A stretch of 64,000 bases of DNA from CAWJHE01 sp963842455 (GCA_963842455.1 CAWJHE010000017.1:744001-808000); one strand, 5' to 3'. Numbered from the stretch's first letter, positions 1 to 8,758 are shown. Notes: generated from the letters alone by a model not told the origin. Numbers and translations: made by a program.

Positions 1-1215
1 CAGGCTGCCCAAGAGGTTATTGAGGGTCGCTGGGACGATCAATTCGTGGTGGATCCTTTCCAGGCTGGCGCAGGCACCAGCCATCATATGAATGTTAATG
101 AGGTAATTGCTAACCGGGCAACACAGATTCTGGGTGGTCAGGCAGGTGAATACTGGGTTCACCCAAATGACCATGTCAACATGGCGCAATCCACCAATGA
201 CACCATACCTACAGCCATCCGACTGGGTGCATTATGGCGCCTGGGTGAACTCTTGGAAACCGTCGAGAACCTGGCTACAGCTTTATCCTGTAAAGCAATG
301 GAATTCGACGACATTGTGAAATCCGGTCGTACCCATTTGCAAGACGCGGTTCCCATACGTTTAGGGCAGGAATTTGGCGCTTATGCCGAAGCTGTCCGGC
401 GCGATGCCGGCCGGATTCGCCGCTCTGGCCAGGAGCTCAGCCGGCTAGGTATTGGCGGGACTGCCACCGGCACCGGCCTGAATGCTCACCCGCACTACCA
501 TGCACTCATGGTCAAAAAGCTATCCGAACATAGCAAATTGGCGTTGCAAACTTCAGACAACTTGTTCGAAAGCATGCAATCCATGGCAGATGCCGCTGAC
601 TTTTCCGCTACACTGCGCACGCTGTCCATAACACTGACGCGCATCGCTAACGATTTCCGCCTGTTAGCCTCTGGGCCGACCACCGGCCTGGATGAACTGC
701 GCTTGCCTGCTGTCCAGCCCGGATCCAGCATTATGCCCGGTAAAGTCAACCCGGTTATGGCAGAGATGTTGAATATGGCCATGTTCCATATTCAAGGCTG
801 CGATTTGGTTATTTCTCTGGCTGCACAGGCGGGTCAGTTGGAATTGAATGTGATGATGCCCATCATTGCCCACAACTTATTCGAAATGATGCAGGTAATG
901 ATCGGTTCAGTGAAAGCTTTTACCAACCATTGCGTCAAAGGGCTCGAGGCTAATCAGGCAAAAGCCGAAGGTTGGCTAGAACGGAATGCTATTATCGTTA
1001 CGGCCCTCAATCCCATCATTGGATACAGCGCGGGAGCCCAGTTGGTCAAAGAAGCGCTCAACAGCAATCTATCTATTCGCCAGTTAGCCTTTTCCAAGGC
1101 AGAACATGGCAAATTGATCAACCAAAATACGAAAGAGCCGGTAACAACTCAAGAGATCGATGCCGCCCTGGGAAATTTACGAAGGTTAACCGAAGGAGGT
1201 CTCATCGGTAAATAA
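1..1215 (+). CDS. aspA: Aspartate ammonia-lyase / class II fumarase family (5' end outside window)
   Basis: Reversible deamination of aspartate to fumarate, or fumarate hydration if it is a fumarase. The reading frame is open from base 1, so the N-terminus lies outside the window. Visible family blocks are GAGTSHHMNVNEVIANRA near the start, VHPNDHVNMAQSTND, GRTHLQDAVPIRLGQEF and the superfamily signature GSSIMPGKVNP containing the catalytic Ser loop. The GRTHLQDAVPIRLGQEF block and the ELNVMMPIIAHNLFE stretch look more like Bacillus-type aspartases than FumC, but the His in GRTH also occurs in fumarases. The family call is secure and the substrate is not. The gene stands alone before the response regulator. 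Confidence 0.75.
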   Translation, partial: QAAQEVIEGRWDDQFVVDPFQAGAGTSHHMNVNEVIANRATQILGGQAGEYWVHPNDHVNMAQSTNDTIPTAIRLGALWRLGELLETVENLATALSCKAMEFDDIVKSGRTHLQDAVPIRLGQEFGAYAEAVRRDAGRIRRSGQELSRLGIGGTATGTGLNAHPHYHALMVKKLSEHSKLALQTSDNLFESMQSMADAADFSATLRTLSITLTRIANDFRLLASGPTTGLDELRLPAVQPGSSIMPGKVNPVMAEMLNMAMFHIQGCDLVISLAAQAGQLELNVMMPIIAHNLFEMMQVMIGSVKAFTNHCVKGLEANQAKAEGWLERNAIIVTALNPIIGYSAGAQLVKEALNSNLSIRQLAFSKAEHGKLINQNTKEPVTTQEIDAALGNLRRLTEGGLIGK

Positions 1216-1262
1216 AAGCTTCTTTTACAAAGACTTTATGGATTTTCTTGCCAATCGGTCGT

Positions 1263-2093
1263 ATGATATCCACTATGGATCCAACCTACATCTTAGTTAT
1301 CGAAGATGATGATATTGTCGCTCGCACGGTGGAACGCAGCTTGCGAGGAGAGGAGTTCCGGGTCGTTCTGGCTGGCAGCGGCGTAGAAGGACTAAAGACT
1401 GCTCGCCGCCGGCCGCCTGATATGGTAATCTTGGATGTGATTATGCCTGGAATGGACGGGTATACTGTGTGCCGCGAAATTCGTTCTGACCCGCTTCTCT
1501 CTAATGTGCCAATTTTATTCTTGACGGCGAAGATCAAGGATGAAGACAAGATTGCTGGTTTCAAAGCTGGAGCCGACGATTTTTTGTGCAAACCTTTTAA
1601 TATCGATGAGTTGATCCTGAGAACACGTGCTATTTTACGCCGCTCGAGTTTGCAGCCTGGACGGGCTTCCACCAGGCAAATCCCTGATACAACTACGGCA
1701 GATTATTTGCCTGGGGTCAGCCTGTCAAATCAACCGGAAATCCGGCCATCTATTGATGACCTTCCCAAGTTGAAGACGCATCTTTCAGTTGGCAGTTTTA
1801 CCCTGGAAACGACCACCTACTCCCTAGACACTCCACATCGCGGTCGGGTAAACCTTACCCCGGTCCAATATGAGCTTCTATATCACCTGATGAGTCATGC
1901 AGGTGAAATCTTCACACCAGAACGACTGCTAGATGAGGTGTGGGACTATCCATCCGATACCGGAAGTTCAGACCTGGTACGGGTGCATATCAGAAATTTG
2001 CGCGAAAGAATTGAAAAAGATCCGCGCTCCCCCCGTTTTATCCGGACTGTACCCGGCTATGGTTACACCATCTCGCAAGAGACAGAGAATTAG
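1263..2093 (+). CDS. OmpR/PhoB-family two-component response regulator
   Basis: Cytoplasmic DNA-binding regulator. The N-terminal receiver domain (about residues 5-125) has the acidic pair IEDDD, the phosphoacceptor Asp in ILDVIMPGMDGY and the conserved Lys in CKPF. A linker of about 50 residues leads to a C-terminal winged helix (about residues 175-275) with the typical LTPVQYELLYHLMSHAGEIFTPERLLDEVW and RVHIRNLRERIE patterns. No histidine kinase is adjacent, so its signal is unknown. Start: ATG at 1263 or ATG at 1275; neither has a good Shine-Dalgarno (SD) sequence, and 1275 gives the more usual short N-terminus. A hairpin terminator follows at 2152. Confidence 0.9.
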   Translation: MISTMDPTYILVIEDDDIVARTVERSLRGEEFRVVLAGSGVEGLKTARRRPPDMVILDVIMPGMDGYTVCREIRSDPLLSNVPILFLTAKIKDEDKIAGFKAGADDFLCKPFNIDELILRTRAILRRSSLQPGRASTRQIPDTTTADYLPGVSLSNQPEIRPSIDDLPKLKTHLSVGSFTLETTTYSLDTPHRGRVNLTPVQYELLYHLMSHAGEIFTPERLLDEVWDYPSDTGSSDLVRVHIRNLRERIEKDPRSPRFIRTVPGYGYTISQETEN

Positions 2094-2151
2094 AATGCAT
2101 CCGAACTGAGAATCGAATTTGCCTTCCAAATTTTCCAAATCATCAAGAATC

Positions 2152-2186
2152 AAAAAGAGCTACTTTGAAGCAGCTCTTTTTTCTGA
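2152..2186. terminator. Bidirectional intrinsic terminator
   Basis: AAAAAGAGCT and AGCTCTTTTTT flank a short loop, giving a hairpin with a T run on either strand. It lies between the response regulator (+) and the 3' end of the tRNA cluster (-) and can serve both. Confidence 0.75.
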
Positions 2187-2187
2187 G

Positions 2188-2258
2188 AGGCGACGACGGG
2201 ATTTGAACCCGTGATCAGGATTTTGCAGACCCTTGCCTTACCACTTGGCCACGTCGCC
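2188..2258 (-). tRNA. tRNA-Cys (GCA)
   Basis: The reverse complement folds as a cloverleaf. Acceptor GGCGACG pairs with CGTCGCC, the T arm is ACGGG-TTCAAAT-CCCGT, and anticodon stem AGGGT/ATCCT encloses loop CTGCAAA, anticodon GCA. Length is 71 nt, CCA is not encoded and the discriminator base is T(U), normal for tRNA-Cys. It is the last gene of a three-tRNA transcript. Confidence 0.95.
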
Positions 2259-2328
2259 ATAAAACCAATTGATGGCAAACAGCTTGATGAAAACCAGCCA
2301 TCTGCCATCAGCTATTTTTGAAAGAAAG

Positions 2329-2401
2329 AGCGGGCAACGGGATTCGAACCCGTGACCTTCTCCTTGGCAAGGAGGTGTTCTACCAGCTGAACTATGCCCG
2401 C
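2329..2401 (-). tRNA. tRNA-Gly (GCC)
   Basis: 73-nt cloverleaf with acceptor GCGGGCA/TGCCCGC and T arm ACGGGTTCGAATCCCGT. The anticodon loop TTGCCAA gives anticodon GCC. CCA is not encoded. Middle gene of the Phe-Gly-Cys cluster. Confidence 0.96.
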
Positions 2402-2428
2402 AAAATTGTCCTATTACTAGGACAACAA

Positions 2429-2501
2429 TGCCGAGAGCCAGAATCGGACTGGCGACACCATGATTTTCAGTCATGTGCTCTACCAACTGAGCTATCTCGG
2501 C
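2429..2501 (-). tRNA. tRNA-Phe (GAA)
   Basis: 73-nt cloverleaf with acceptor GCCGAGA/TCTCGGC, discriminator A, D arm with GTTGGTAGAGC and anticodon loop CTGAAAA, anticodon GAA. First gene of the cluster. Its discriminator A matches the TGGT of the pheS T-box at about 60.36 kb, so it can be the ligand of that leader. Confidence 0.96.
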
Positions 2502-2534
2502 TTAAACGTTGGCATCATTTACCAAAGCGCCACT

Positions 2535-2563
2535 ATTTTACCTACATGTGGGGTGCTTGTCAA
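2535..2563 (-). promoter_or_regulatory. Sigma70-type promoter of the tRNA cluster
   Basis: On the minus strand TTGACA (2563-2558), a 17-nt spacer and TAAAAT (2540-2535). Transcription would start near 2528, about 27 nt before tRNA-Phe. Confidence 0.85.
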
Positions 2564-2570
2564 GCACGTT

Positions 2571-3359
2571 TTATAAGTGTTCTATCGCAACATCAGATAT
2601 CTCAATCCAGGCAGGTTTAGGATTAGAGAGAAAACCATATCCCAGTTGACCATCGGGTGTAAATTTCGCATACTGGTTATCAATCCATAAAACAAATCCC
2701 AATGGTCCATCCGGTGAAATTGGCGTTTCAAATGCGGTTTGATGATCGACTTCAAAAACCACTTTTTCTTTTTCCCACTTTAAACGGTAACTATGCCAAA
2801 GAGTCGGATCCATATCCACATTGTAAGCATCTTGATTGACAACTCTACCAAGTATCCTGCGGGCTATACGTGCCAGCGGGCGAATAACGAGCAAGGGCGT
2901 CATGGGAATACCCAGGTAGATGCTTCTACCCCAAAACCCTGGCTGCGCGTAGGTCATCGCCAGGCAGCCTGTGCCAGGCAAACCATCACGTATAGAAAGG
3001 AAGTTAGCGTGTGAGGCAAAGAAAAACCAGGCTGCCTGGGGGAAAACAGGCCAGCGTACCCGGCCTCCCCCACCCAACAAACCCATTGAAAAAGGATCAT
3101 TCCAGAAGCCAAACCCCCAGGTGCCGGGAATTGCACCCTCACTGGCACGAGCCGCCAATCGGAAAGCGCAGCCCGTATGCCAGGGAAATGTTTTCCGCGC
3201 CAGATGATGGTAGTCATCAAATTGCGCCAGGCGATATTGCCTTGCATTTCCGGGTGGAATCTGTAAACGCCAGGTGCGCTTCTCTAATCGATCAATGCGG
3301 GCTCCTGGCGAGCATGTAGCGATCAATCCAGGAAAAGGCTGGCTGGAATCTCCCGCCAT
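2571..3359 (-). CDS. Conserved hypothetical protein, possible jelly-roll (GH16/lectin-like) fold
   Basis: About 262 aa, rich in aromatic and beta-prone residues. WGFGFWNDPF, the WHSYRLKWEKEKVVFEVD segment and FVLWIDNQYA resemble concanavalin-type or family-16 glycosidase-like domains of unknown substrate. No catalytic Glu pair of true GH16 enzymes is evident and no signal peptide is seen, so hydrolase activity should not be assumed. ATG 3359 is chosen because AAGGAGG lies 11 nt upstream; a GTG at 3371 is the longer alternative. Divergent from the metallo-hydrolase gene at 3695. Confidence 0.6.
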   Translation of the reverse strand: MAGDSSQPFPGLIATCSPGARIDRLEKRTWRLQIPPGNARQYRLAQFDDYHHLARKTFPWHTGCAFRLAARASEGAIPGTWGFGFWNDPFSMGLLGGGGRVRWPVFPQAAWFFFASHANFLSIRDGLPGTGCLAMTYAQPGFWGRSIYLGIPMTPLLVIRPLARIARRILGRVVNQDAYNVDMDPTLWHSYRLKWEKEKVVFEVDHQTAFETPISPDGPLGFVLWIDNQYAKFTPDGQLGYGFLSNPKPAWIEISDVAIEHL

Positions 3360-3694
3360 AAACAAATTCACCTCCTTATCCGCCTTTATTTTGGAATCAA
3401 TTTTTATACGCTTATCATACCACTTTCAATCATCCAAGCTGCAATGATGTATAATCTTAGTCGTCTGCTTATACCTGATTTCTGATCAAAAGAAATAGAT
3501 CAGCGTCCAGGCAAAATTGGCGATCTTGATCAAACCGTTGTTGTATGTATAGACCCATGCTGCAACCACAGGGAATGTTCGGTAATAGCCTCATAGCCGA
3601 AAGCTGTCAAACAAGAAAAAAGCAGGCAATTCAAAAGAACTTTTATTCATGGTCCAGGTGAGCTATCACAAGACCATATCTTTAAGGAGTACGC
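3360..3694. other. Divergent intergenic region, 335 bp
   Basis: It holds the SD of the minus-strand gene at its left end and the SD AAGGAG of the plus-strand gene at its right end. A TATAAT (3450-3455, +) without a clear -35 is the only promoter-like element. A minus-strand frame at about 3480-3590 reads as a short hydrophobic C-terminus (PVVAAWVYTYNN ... FAWTLIYFF, stop) that could be a remnant of a membrane protein, but this is weak. No RNA gene was recognised. Confidence 0.4.
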
Positions 3695-4342
3695 ATGGAA
3701 ATTACCTGGTTTGGCCTTTCCTGTTTTCGATTAACCGAACGCGGAATGGCAACAATTGTAACCGACCCATACGATCATTCAGTTACCGGTTTGGAAGCAC
3801 TAAAATTAAAGGGCGACATCGTTACCATCAGCCATGATGCACCTGGGCACAATTATGCCCAGGCTATCAAAGGAAAAAGCCATGTGCTAACTGGACCCGG
3901 GGAGTACGAGATCGGAGGGGTTTTTATTACTGGTGTGCAAACCAATGGATACGGTAAAAAAGCAAGCAATGAACCGCGCAATACGCTTTATGTATTTGAT
4001 TTTGATGGGGTTAATGTTGCACATTTAGGAGATCTAAACCACGTCCCAAGCCAATCCGAAATCGAAGCTTTAGGCAATGTTCATGTTGCCCTGGTGCCTG
4101 TTGGCGGCGGAGGTGGACTGACCCCATCTAAAGCCATTGAGGTGATCAGCCTGCTTGAACCCGGGATGGTAATTCCGATGCATTACCAAACACCAGGGAT
4201 ATTGCTAAATCTGGCTCCAGTCACCAAGTTTTTGAAAGAAATGGGCATCCCAAGCCTTGAGCCGCAGCCATCGCTTAAAATCTCTCGGAGTAGTGTGCCG
4301 GAAGAGACCAAAGTCGTGCTCTTAACACACGAACGTTCTTAA
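3695..4342 (+). CDS. Metallo-beta-lactamase-fold protein (UlaG-like, superfamily 3) with altered metal site
   Basis: 215-aa cytoplasmic MBL-fold protein. It starts MEITWFGLSCFRL, has GPGEYEIGGVFITG, AHLGDLNHVPS and the late His in IPMHYQT, all typical of the UlaG-like group. The first metal motif, normally like SHDHPDH, reads SHDAPGH, so one His and one Asp ligand positions are Ala and Gly. It may bind one metal or none, and the substrate is unknown. Start ATG 3695 has SD AAGGAG 6 nt upstream. Followed by a small protein gene 25 bp downstream, probably co-transcribed. Confidence 0.8.
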   Translation: MEITWFGLSCFRLTERGMATIVTDPYDHSVTGLEALKLKGDIVTISHDAPGHNYAQAIKGKSHVLTGPGEYEIGGVFITGVQTNGYGKKASNEPRNTLYVFDFDGVNVAHLGDLNHVPSQSEIEALGNVHVALVPVGGGGGLTPSKAIEVISLLEPGMVIPMHYQTPGILLNLAPVTKFLKEMGIPSLEPQPSLKISRSSVPEETKVVLLTHERS

Positions 4343-4367
4343 TTTCGACCCCGCAAGGAGATTTACC

Positions 4368-4670
4368 ATGGCAGTCAAACTTTTAATGACCTGGGACATT
4401 TTACCTGGCAGGGAGCAAGAATATTTCGAGTTTGTCGTTAGAGATTTTATCCCTGGTATCCAACAAATGGGCATGGAGCCCAATGATGCCTGGTATACCA
4501 TGTATGGCACACAGCCCCAGATTATGGTTGCCGCCCAAGTATCTACGATGAGCAAACTACAAAACCTTTTGGGGTCAACGGACTGGAAGAGTCTAACGCA
4601 GAACTTGCTTGACTATGTCGAAAACTTGAACATCAAGGTGGTCCCTGCGCGCAGCGGATTCCAATTGTGA
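4368..4670 (+). CDS. Small conserved protein, ABM/dimeric ferredoxin-like fold suspected
   Basis: 100 aa, no signal peptide or membrane segment. The pattern MAVKLLMTWDILPGREQEYFEF followed by a C-terminal amphipathic strand is like small antibiotic-monooxygenase-type dimeric alpha/beta-barrel proteins, but no catalytic residue can be assigned. SD AAGGAG lies 7 nt before ATG. Its stop overlaps the GTG start of mutY by 4 nt, so the two are translationally coupled. Confidence 0.6.
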   Translation: MAVKLLMTWDILPGREQEYFEFVVRDFIPGIQQMGMEPNDAWYTMYGTQPQIMVAAQVSTMSKLQNLLGSTDWKSLTQNLLDYVENLNIKVVPARSGFQL

Positions 4671-5767
4671 GCCAGATTGATCTAGCCACCCCCCTTCTCA
4701 CCTGGTATGATCAAAACGCTCGTGAGTTGCCCTGGCGCGGCGTAAATGACCCTTACGCAGTGTGGGTTTCTGAGATCATGCTGCAGCAAACGCGAGTCGA
4801 CACGGTTATCCCCTTTTTTCAGCGCTGGATGAGAGAATTTCCAACTATTTCCGATCTGGCTCAAGCCTCTCTTCAGAGGGTATTGGCTGTCTGGGAAGGA
4901 TTGGGTTATTATGGGCGTGCCCGTAACCTGCACAAGGCTGCACAAATCATCCAGGCAGAATATGGGGGAACACTACCCGATGACATGGGCAGCCTGAGAA
5001 AACTACCTGGAATCGGAAAGTATACCGCCGGAGCCATTGCATCCATTGCATTAGGTCAAGATGAACCCGCGCTAGATGGAAATATTCGCCGGGTGCTAGC
5101 CCGAATTTTCAGTATGGATGAGCCGGTGCGCTCTCCCCAAGGTGAACGCCGTTTATGGGAGCTCGCCGCTGCACATTTGCCAACCCATAAAGCCGGGGAT
5201 TACAACCAGGCGATGATGGATTTAGGCGCTCTAATCTGCACTCCACGCAAACCTCAATGCTCCGTTTGCCCATTATCACATTTATGCCAGGCCTATGCTC
5301 AGGGCATCCAAGAAGCATTGCCGGTAATACCAAGAAAACCCACCATTCCACACCACATCGTCACCGCTGCCATCATTCGCCAGGATGATCAGGTTTTGAT
5401 TGCTCAACGCCCTACCCAGGGTCTTCTGGGCGGACTGTGGGAGTTTCCTGGAGGAAAAGTTCAAGCTGGCGAAGATCTGGTTACCTGCTTGCGACGTGAA
5501 ATTATGGAAGAGCTGGCTGCCGAGATCGCAATACACGAACCAGCCGGTGTATACCAACATGCCTACACCCATTTTCGCGTGACGCTACATGCATTTTATT
5601 GCACATTGATCAAAGCTTCTCAACCCCGCACTGTCCAGGTAAAAGACCTGCGTTGGGTTAGCATTCAACAGCTCTTCGATTATCCTATGGGGAAAATCGA
5701 TCGACAAATCTCAAAAGATCTACAAAATCTAAGACCGCCTGTTTCTCAGGCGTACATGATGGAGTGA
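4667..5767 (+). CDS. mutY: A/G-specific adenine DNA glycosylase MutY
   Basis: Removes adenine mispaired with 8-oxoguanine. N-terminal HhH-GPD domain: catalytic Glu in EIMLQQTRVDTV, helix-hairpin-helix LPGIGKYTAGAI and catalytic Asp in ALDGNIRR. The 4Fe-4S cysteines C-x6-C-x2-C-x5-C are in CTPRKPQCSVCPLSHLC. The C-terminal Nudix-like domain (about residues 225-350) contains an almost complete Nudix box, G-x5-E-x7-REIMEEL, more than most MutY C-domains retain. GTG start overlaps the upstream gene. 366 aa is a normal length. Confidence 0.96.
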   Translation: MSQIDLATPLLTWYDQNARELPWRGVNDPYAVWVSEIMLQQTRVDTVIPFFQRWMREFPTISDLAQASLQRVLAVWEGLGYYGRARNLHKAAQIIQAEYGGTLPDDMGSLRKLPGIGKYTAGAIASIALGQDEPALDGNIRRVLARIFSMDEPVRSPQGERRLWELAAAHLPTHKAGDYNQAMMDLGALICTPRKPQCSVCPLSHLCQAYAQGIQEALPVIPRKPTIPHHIVTAAIIRQDDQVLIAQRPTQGLLGGLWEFPGGKVQAGEDLVTCLRREIMEELAAEIAIHEPAGVYQHAYTHFRVTLHAFYCTLIKASQPRTVQVKDLRWVSIQQLFDYPMGKIDRQISKDLQNLRPPVSQAYMME

Positions 5768-5772
5768 AAACA

Positions 5773-6894
5773 ATGCTCATAGTCGATGGACATCAAGATC
5801 TAGCCTGGAATATTCTGACTTTCAACCGGGATTACACGCGCCCAGCCCAACTCACCAGAAGGATGGAAGTTGGCAGCCTGGCGCAACAACATAATGGAGA
5901 CACACTCTTAGGCTGGGATGATTACCAGCACGGAAAAGTTGGTTTAATCTTTGCTACCTTGTACGCCACCCCGCAACGATACTGCATGGGCGAATGGGAC
6001 CATCTCTGTTATGCAGATATCCAACAAGCGCACGCTCTGTACAGCACCCAAATTGATGCCTATCAACGCCTGGTTGAAGAAAATCCAGATAAATACCAGC
6101 TGGTTCTCAATCAAAAAGACCTCGATCAGGTAGTTAAATCATGGCAGGACTATATCAAACGGCCAGATGCTTCCACAGAAAATGCACCCAATACTCATCA
6201 ACGCCCCTCGATTGGCTTGGTGTTATTGATGGAAGGCGCTGAAGGCGTGCGCGAGCCATCCGAATTGGAATGGTGGTGGCAACGAGGAGTACGCATCATT
6301 GGTCCAGCGTGGGCAGGCACGCGTTATTGCGGCGGCACAAAAGAACCCGGCCCGATGACAAAAGAGGGTTTCGCCCTGTTGGAGGGAATGGCTGATATCG
6401 GTTTTGCACTAGACTTATCCCACATGGATGAGAAAGCCGCCCTCCAGGCATTGGATGCCTATCCGGGTCAGGTAATTGCGTCTCATAGCAATGCCCTTGT
6501 TCCTCTTAAAGTTCCAGTTGATAGTAACCGCCATCTCACAGATCGTCTAATCCACGCGCTCATGCAGCGTGATGCAGTCATCGGAGTAGTGCTTTACAAT
6601 AGCTTCTTAAAAGCAGGTTGGCAGAAGGGTGATCATCGCTCGGATGTTAAACTGGCTAGCGTTGTCGCTCAGATTGACCATATTTGTCAACTCGCCGGTG
6701 ACGCCCAACACGTGGGTATTGGTTCAGATTTTGACGGTGGTTTTGGTTGGCAATCTGTGCCTGAAGAAATCAACACCATCGCAGATTTACGCAAATTAAT
6801 ACCCCTGTTACAGGAGAAGGGCTACTCAGACAACCATATTGAGGCTATACTTGGAAAAAATTGGATCTCAAAATTGCTTCGGATTCTAAAATAA
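5773..6894 (+). CDS. Membrane-dipeptidase family (M19) metallopeptidase
   Basis: Zn-dependent hydrolysis of dipeptides. Metal-site motifs are DGHQD near the N-terminus, MEGAEG, SHSN and the family signature GIGSDFDGG. 373 aa, normal for bacterial M19, with no signal peptide, so probably cytoplasmic. ATG 5773 is preferred because GGAG lies 8 nt before it. A GTG at 5764 overlapping the mutY stop is the alternative. Same direction and tight spacing with mutY and the next small membrane protein. Confidence 0.9.
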   Translation: MLIVDGHQDLAWNILTFNRDYTRPAQLTRRMEVGSLAQQHNGDTLLGWDDYQHGKVGLIFATLYATPQRYCMGEWDHLCYADIQQAHALYSTQIDAYQRLVEENPDKYQLVLNQKDLDQVVKSWQDYIKRPDASTENAPNTHQRPSIGLVLLMEGAEGVREPSELEWWWQRGVRIIGPAWAGTRYCGGTKEPGPMTKEGFALLEGMADIGFALDLSHMDEKAALQALDAYPGQVIASHSNALVPLKVPVDSNRHLTDRLIHALMQRDAVIGVVLYNSFLKAGWQKGDHRSDVKLASVVAQIDHICQLAGDAQHVGIGSDFDGGFGWQSVPEEINTIADLRKLIPLLQEKGYSDNHIEAILGKNWISKLLRILK

Positions 6895-6897
6895 ATC

Positions 6898-7356
6898 ATG
6901 AATGATACTTTTTTTCGAAAAGACAACCGACAATTTCGCATCCAGAGTGGCCTGCTTTTCGTATTTGTCGGGTTATTCCTGTACATTTTAGGTGTAAAAC
7001 CTGATTGGTTTGGTGCAGATAGGAGCCCAATTGTAGGATTTATCCAGATCAGTGTTTTCCTGGTTGGGTTAGCAGGCATTTGCTTGGGCGGCTATCTTTC
7101 GCTTAACACGCTCTGGAATGGCATGGAAAAGACCATTGCAGCCGATTTTGGATTTCGCCTGGTAAGCACTGGCTATGTAATCAGCGTCGCATCAGGTATG
7201 GCGGATGTCATCGGATTTGGGAACCAGCCTTCTCCGGCTATCCCATATTTCGGTCCCTGGCAAGCCACTGGGGTGATGTTAGGCGAATTTATTATCATCG
7301 TCGGTTTGATCCTGCTCATCCCACCCCCACATCGGGATCATCAAAAAAGCACGTGA
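6898..7356 (+). CDS. Small integral membrane protein, unknown function
   Basis: 152 aa with about four hydrophobic segments (near residues 18-35, 45-70, 90-110 and 125-147) and short loops. No recognisable domain or catalytic motif. It begins 3 nt after the dipeptidase stop without its own SD, so it is probably translated by coupling. A terminator follows. Confidence 0.65.
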   Translation: MNDTFFRKDNRQFRIQSGLLFVFVGLFLYILGVKPDWFGADRSPIVGFIQISVFLVGLAGICLGGYLSLNTLWNGMEKTIAADFGFRLVSTGYVISVASGMADVIGFGNQPSPAIPYFGPWQATGVMLGEFIIIVGLILLIPPPHRDHQKST

Positions 7357-7380
7357 GTGAAATTCTACATTTAAAGCAAT

Positions 7381-7414
7381 AGGGGCTGCCTTATTCTGGG
7401 CAACCCCTTCTTTC
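7381..7414. terminator. Intrinsic terminator between convergent genes
   Basis: AGGGGCTGCC and GGCAACCCCTT form a hairpin followed by TTCTTTC on the plus strand. It separates the membrane-protein gene (+) from the flavoprotein gene (-). Confidence 0.65.
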
Positions 7415-8758
7415 TTAGCCCTGAATTACTTTGAGCATTTCTTCGTTCGATTTAAGCTTGTATTCTTCCAGGCCTAAACGTTCTGCTTCCTTGACTTCAT
7501 AAGCCTCCAAACAGGCGATATCTTCTTTGGTGACCAGGTGTTTACCAGAACGAAGCAGTAATTGCATCAGATCTTCTACAACTGTCGCTGGAGCAGCGGC
7601 AGGAGATGTTGTATGCAAATATTGGAGCAATGCTTTAGCTCCATTTTCTCCATCTTTCCGCGCCACCCCCACCAGACCACTACTGGCCTCTCGCGACCAC
7701 CCAGCTACAAAAACACCATCCACAGGCTCACTAGCTTCTGGATCAAAAGCCTCGTATGATAAGCCATCAATGGCATAGCGCGGATCAGGGTTTTTCACAA
7801 ATTCATTCCACTTAACCGGTAGACCAAACCTGTCATCCACCCGGTCGCCAATGCAGAAGACAACCAAATCCACATCCAATATGCGCCGTGTGCCCAGGCT
7901 AACCGCTTTGGTATCGCCATTCTTAGGAACCAGGGACGTATCCTCAACTTCGAGGCCAATAACATTGCCTGCCTCATTACCAATAATGCGAGTAGGCGAG
8001 GCTAGGAAATCAAAACGGAAACGGGTTGCCGAAACTGGCTCTAAAGCTTTGGGCAGACCCGATAGAATATATGCTTTGGCAGCCTGTAAATCCTGTTCAA
8101 TAGCTTCCATAATTGGGCGAACTCGCTCCAGTTCAGCATCCAATGCTTCAAGATCCAAGTTGCGCGCCACTGCTTCCATTTCCTTTTTGGAGAATTTCAC
8201 TTCCGCAGGACCTCGACGCGCAACCGCAACAACCTCATCTACCTTCAAATCACGGATCGCCCAATGCGCAATATCCATCATCACATTCCCAACACCAATC
8301 AACGCCACTCGCCCATGCACAGCAAATTCTTGTGTAGAAAATGGAGGCAGTTTGTTATAGTGATATACGATATCTTTAGCATGGTAGACGCCATTTAAAT
8401 CCTCACCAGGTAGACCCAACCACTTGGTGCCTTGTGCGCCAACGGTTACCATGATTGCCTGGAAACCCAATTTGCGTAAATCTTGCAGTGTGATATCGCC
8501 ATCTTGCCCTATGATCACGTTTCCCAAATAATGGATATTGGGCATGGCAAGAATCTGGCGAAATTGCTTTCTCAAGCCTTCTTTCATCTTGTATTTATCG
8601 TGATAAATACCATACTCCGCCAGCCCGCCGTGTTTAATGTCTCGATTGAGTAATACGACTTCCAATCCTTCGGATGCCAGTTGACGGGCTGCATAAAGTC
8701 CCGCCGGACCGGCGCCGATCACCGCAACTGCACCTTGATATTGCTCTTTTTCCATCAT
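7415..8758 (-). CDS. FAD/NAD(P) oxidoreductase, ferredoxin-NADP reductase (FprA/adrenodoxin reductase) type
   Basis: 447 aa. FAD-binding Rossmann motif VIGAGPAGLYAARQL at about residues 12-26, then GGLAEYGIYHDKYKMKEGL and VTVGAQGTKWLGLPGEDL. The NAD(P) motif is ALIGVGNVMMDIAHWAIRD followed by RRGPAEVKFS, and the C-terminal FAD contact is GVFVAGW. The arrangement matches FprA-like ferredoxin reductases that lack their own Fe-S domain; the glutamate synthase beta-subunit family is the main alternative. Start at ATG 8758 with SD GGGAGG; a longer frame to 8851 lacks family similarity. No ferredoxin gene is adjacent. Confidence 0.85.
   Translation of the reverse strand: MMEKEQYQGAVAVIGAGPAGLYAARQLASEGLEVVLLNRDIKHGGLAEYGIYHDKYKMKEGLRKQFRQILAMPNIHYLGNVIIGQDGDITLQDLRKLGFQAIMVTVGAQGTKWLGLPGEDLNGVYHAKDIVYHYNKLPPFSTQEFAVHGRVALIGVGNVMMDIAHWAIRDLKVDEVVAVARRGPAEVKFSKKEMEAVARNLDLEALDAELERVRPIMEAIEQDLQAAKAYILSGLPKALEPVSATRFRFDFLASPTRIIGNEAGNVIGLEVEDTSLVPKNGDTKAVSLGTRRILDVDLVVFCIGDRVDDRFGLPVKWNEFVKNPDPRYAIDGLSYEAFDPEASEPVDGVFVAGWSREASSGLVGVARKDGENGAKALLQYLHTTSPAAAPATVVEDLMQLLLRSGKHLVTKEDIACLEAYEVKEAERLGLEEYKLKSNEEMLKVIQG

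Noticed and set aside
2238..2620. Open frames on both strands over the tRNA cluster
   Set aside because: They translate tRNA sequences; the tRNAs fold convincingly.
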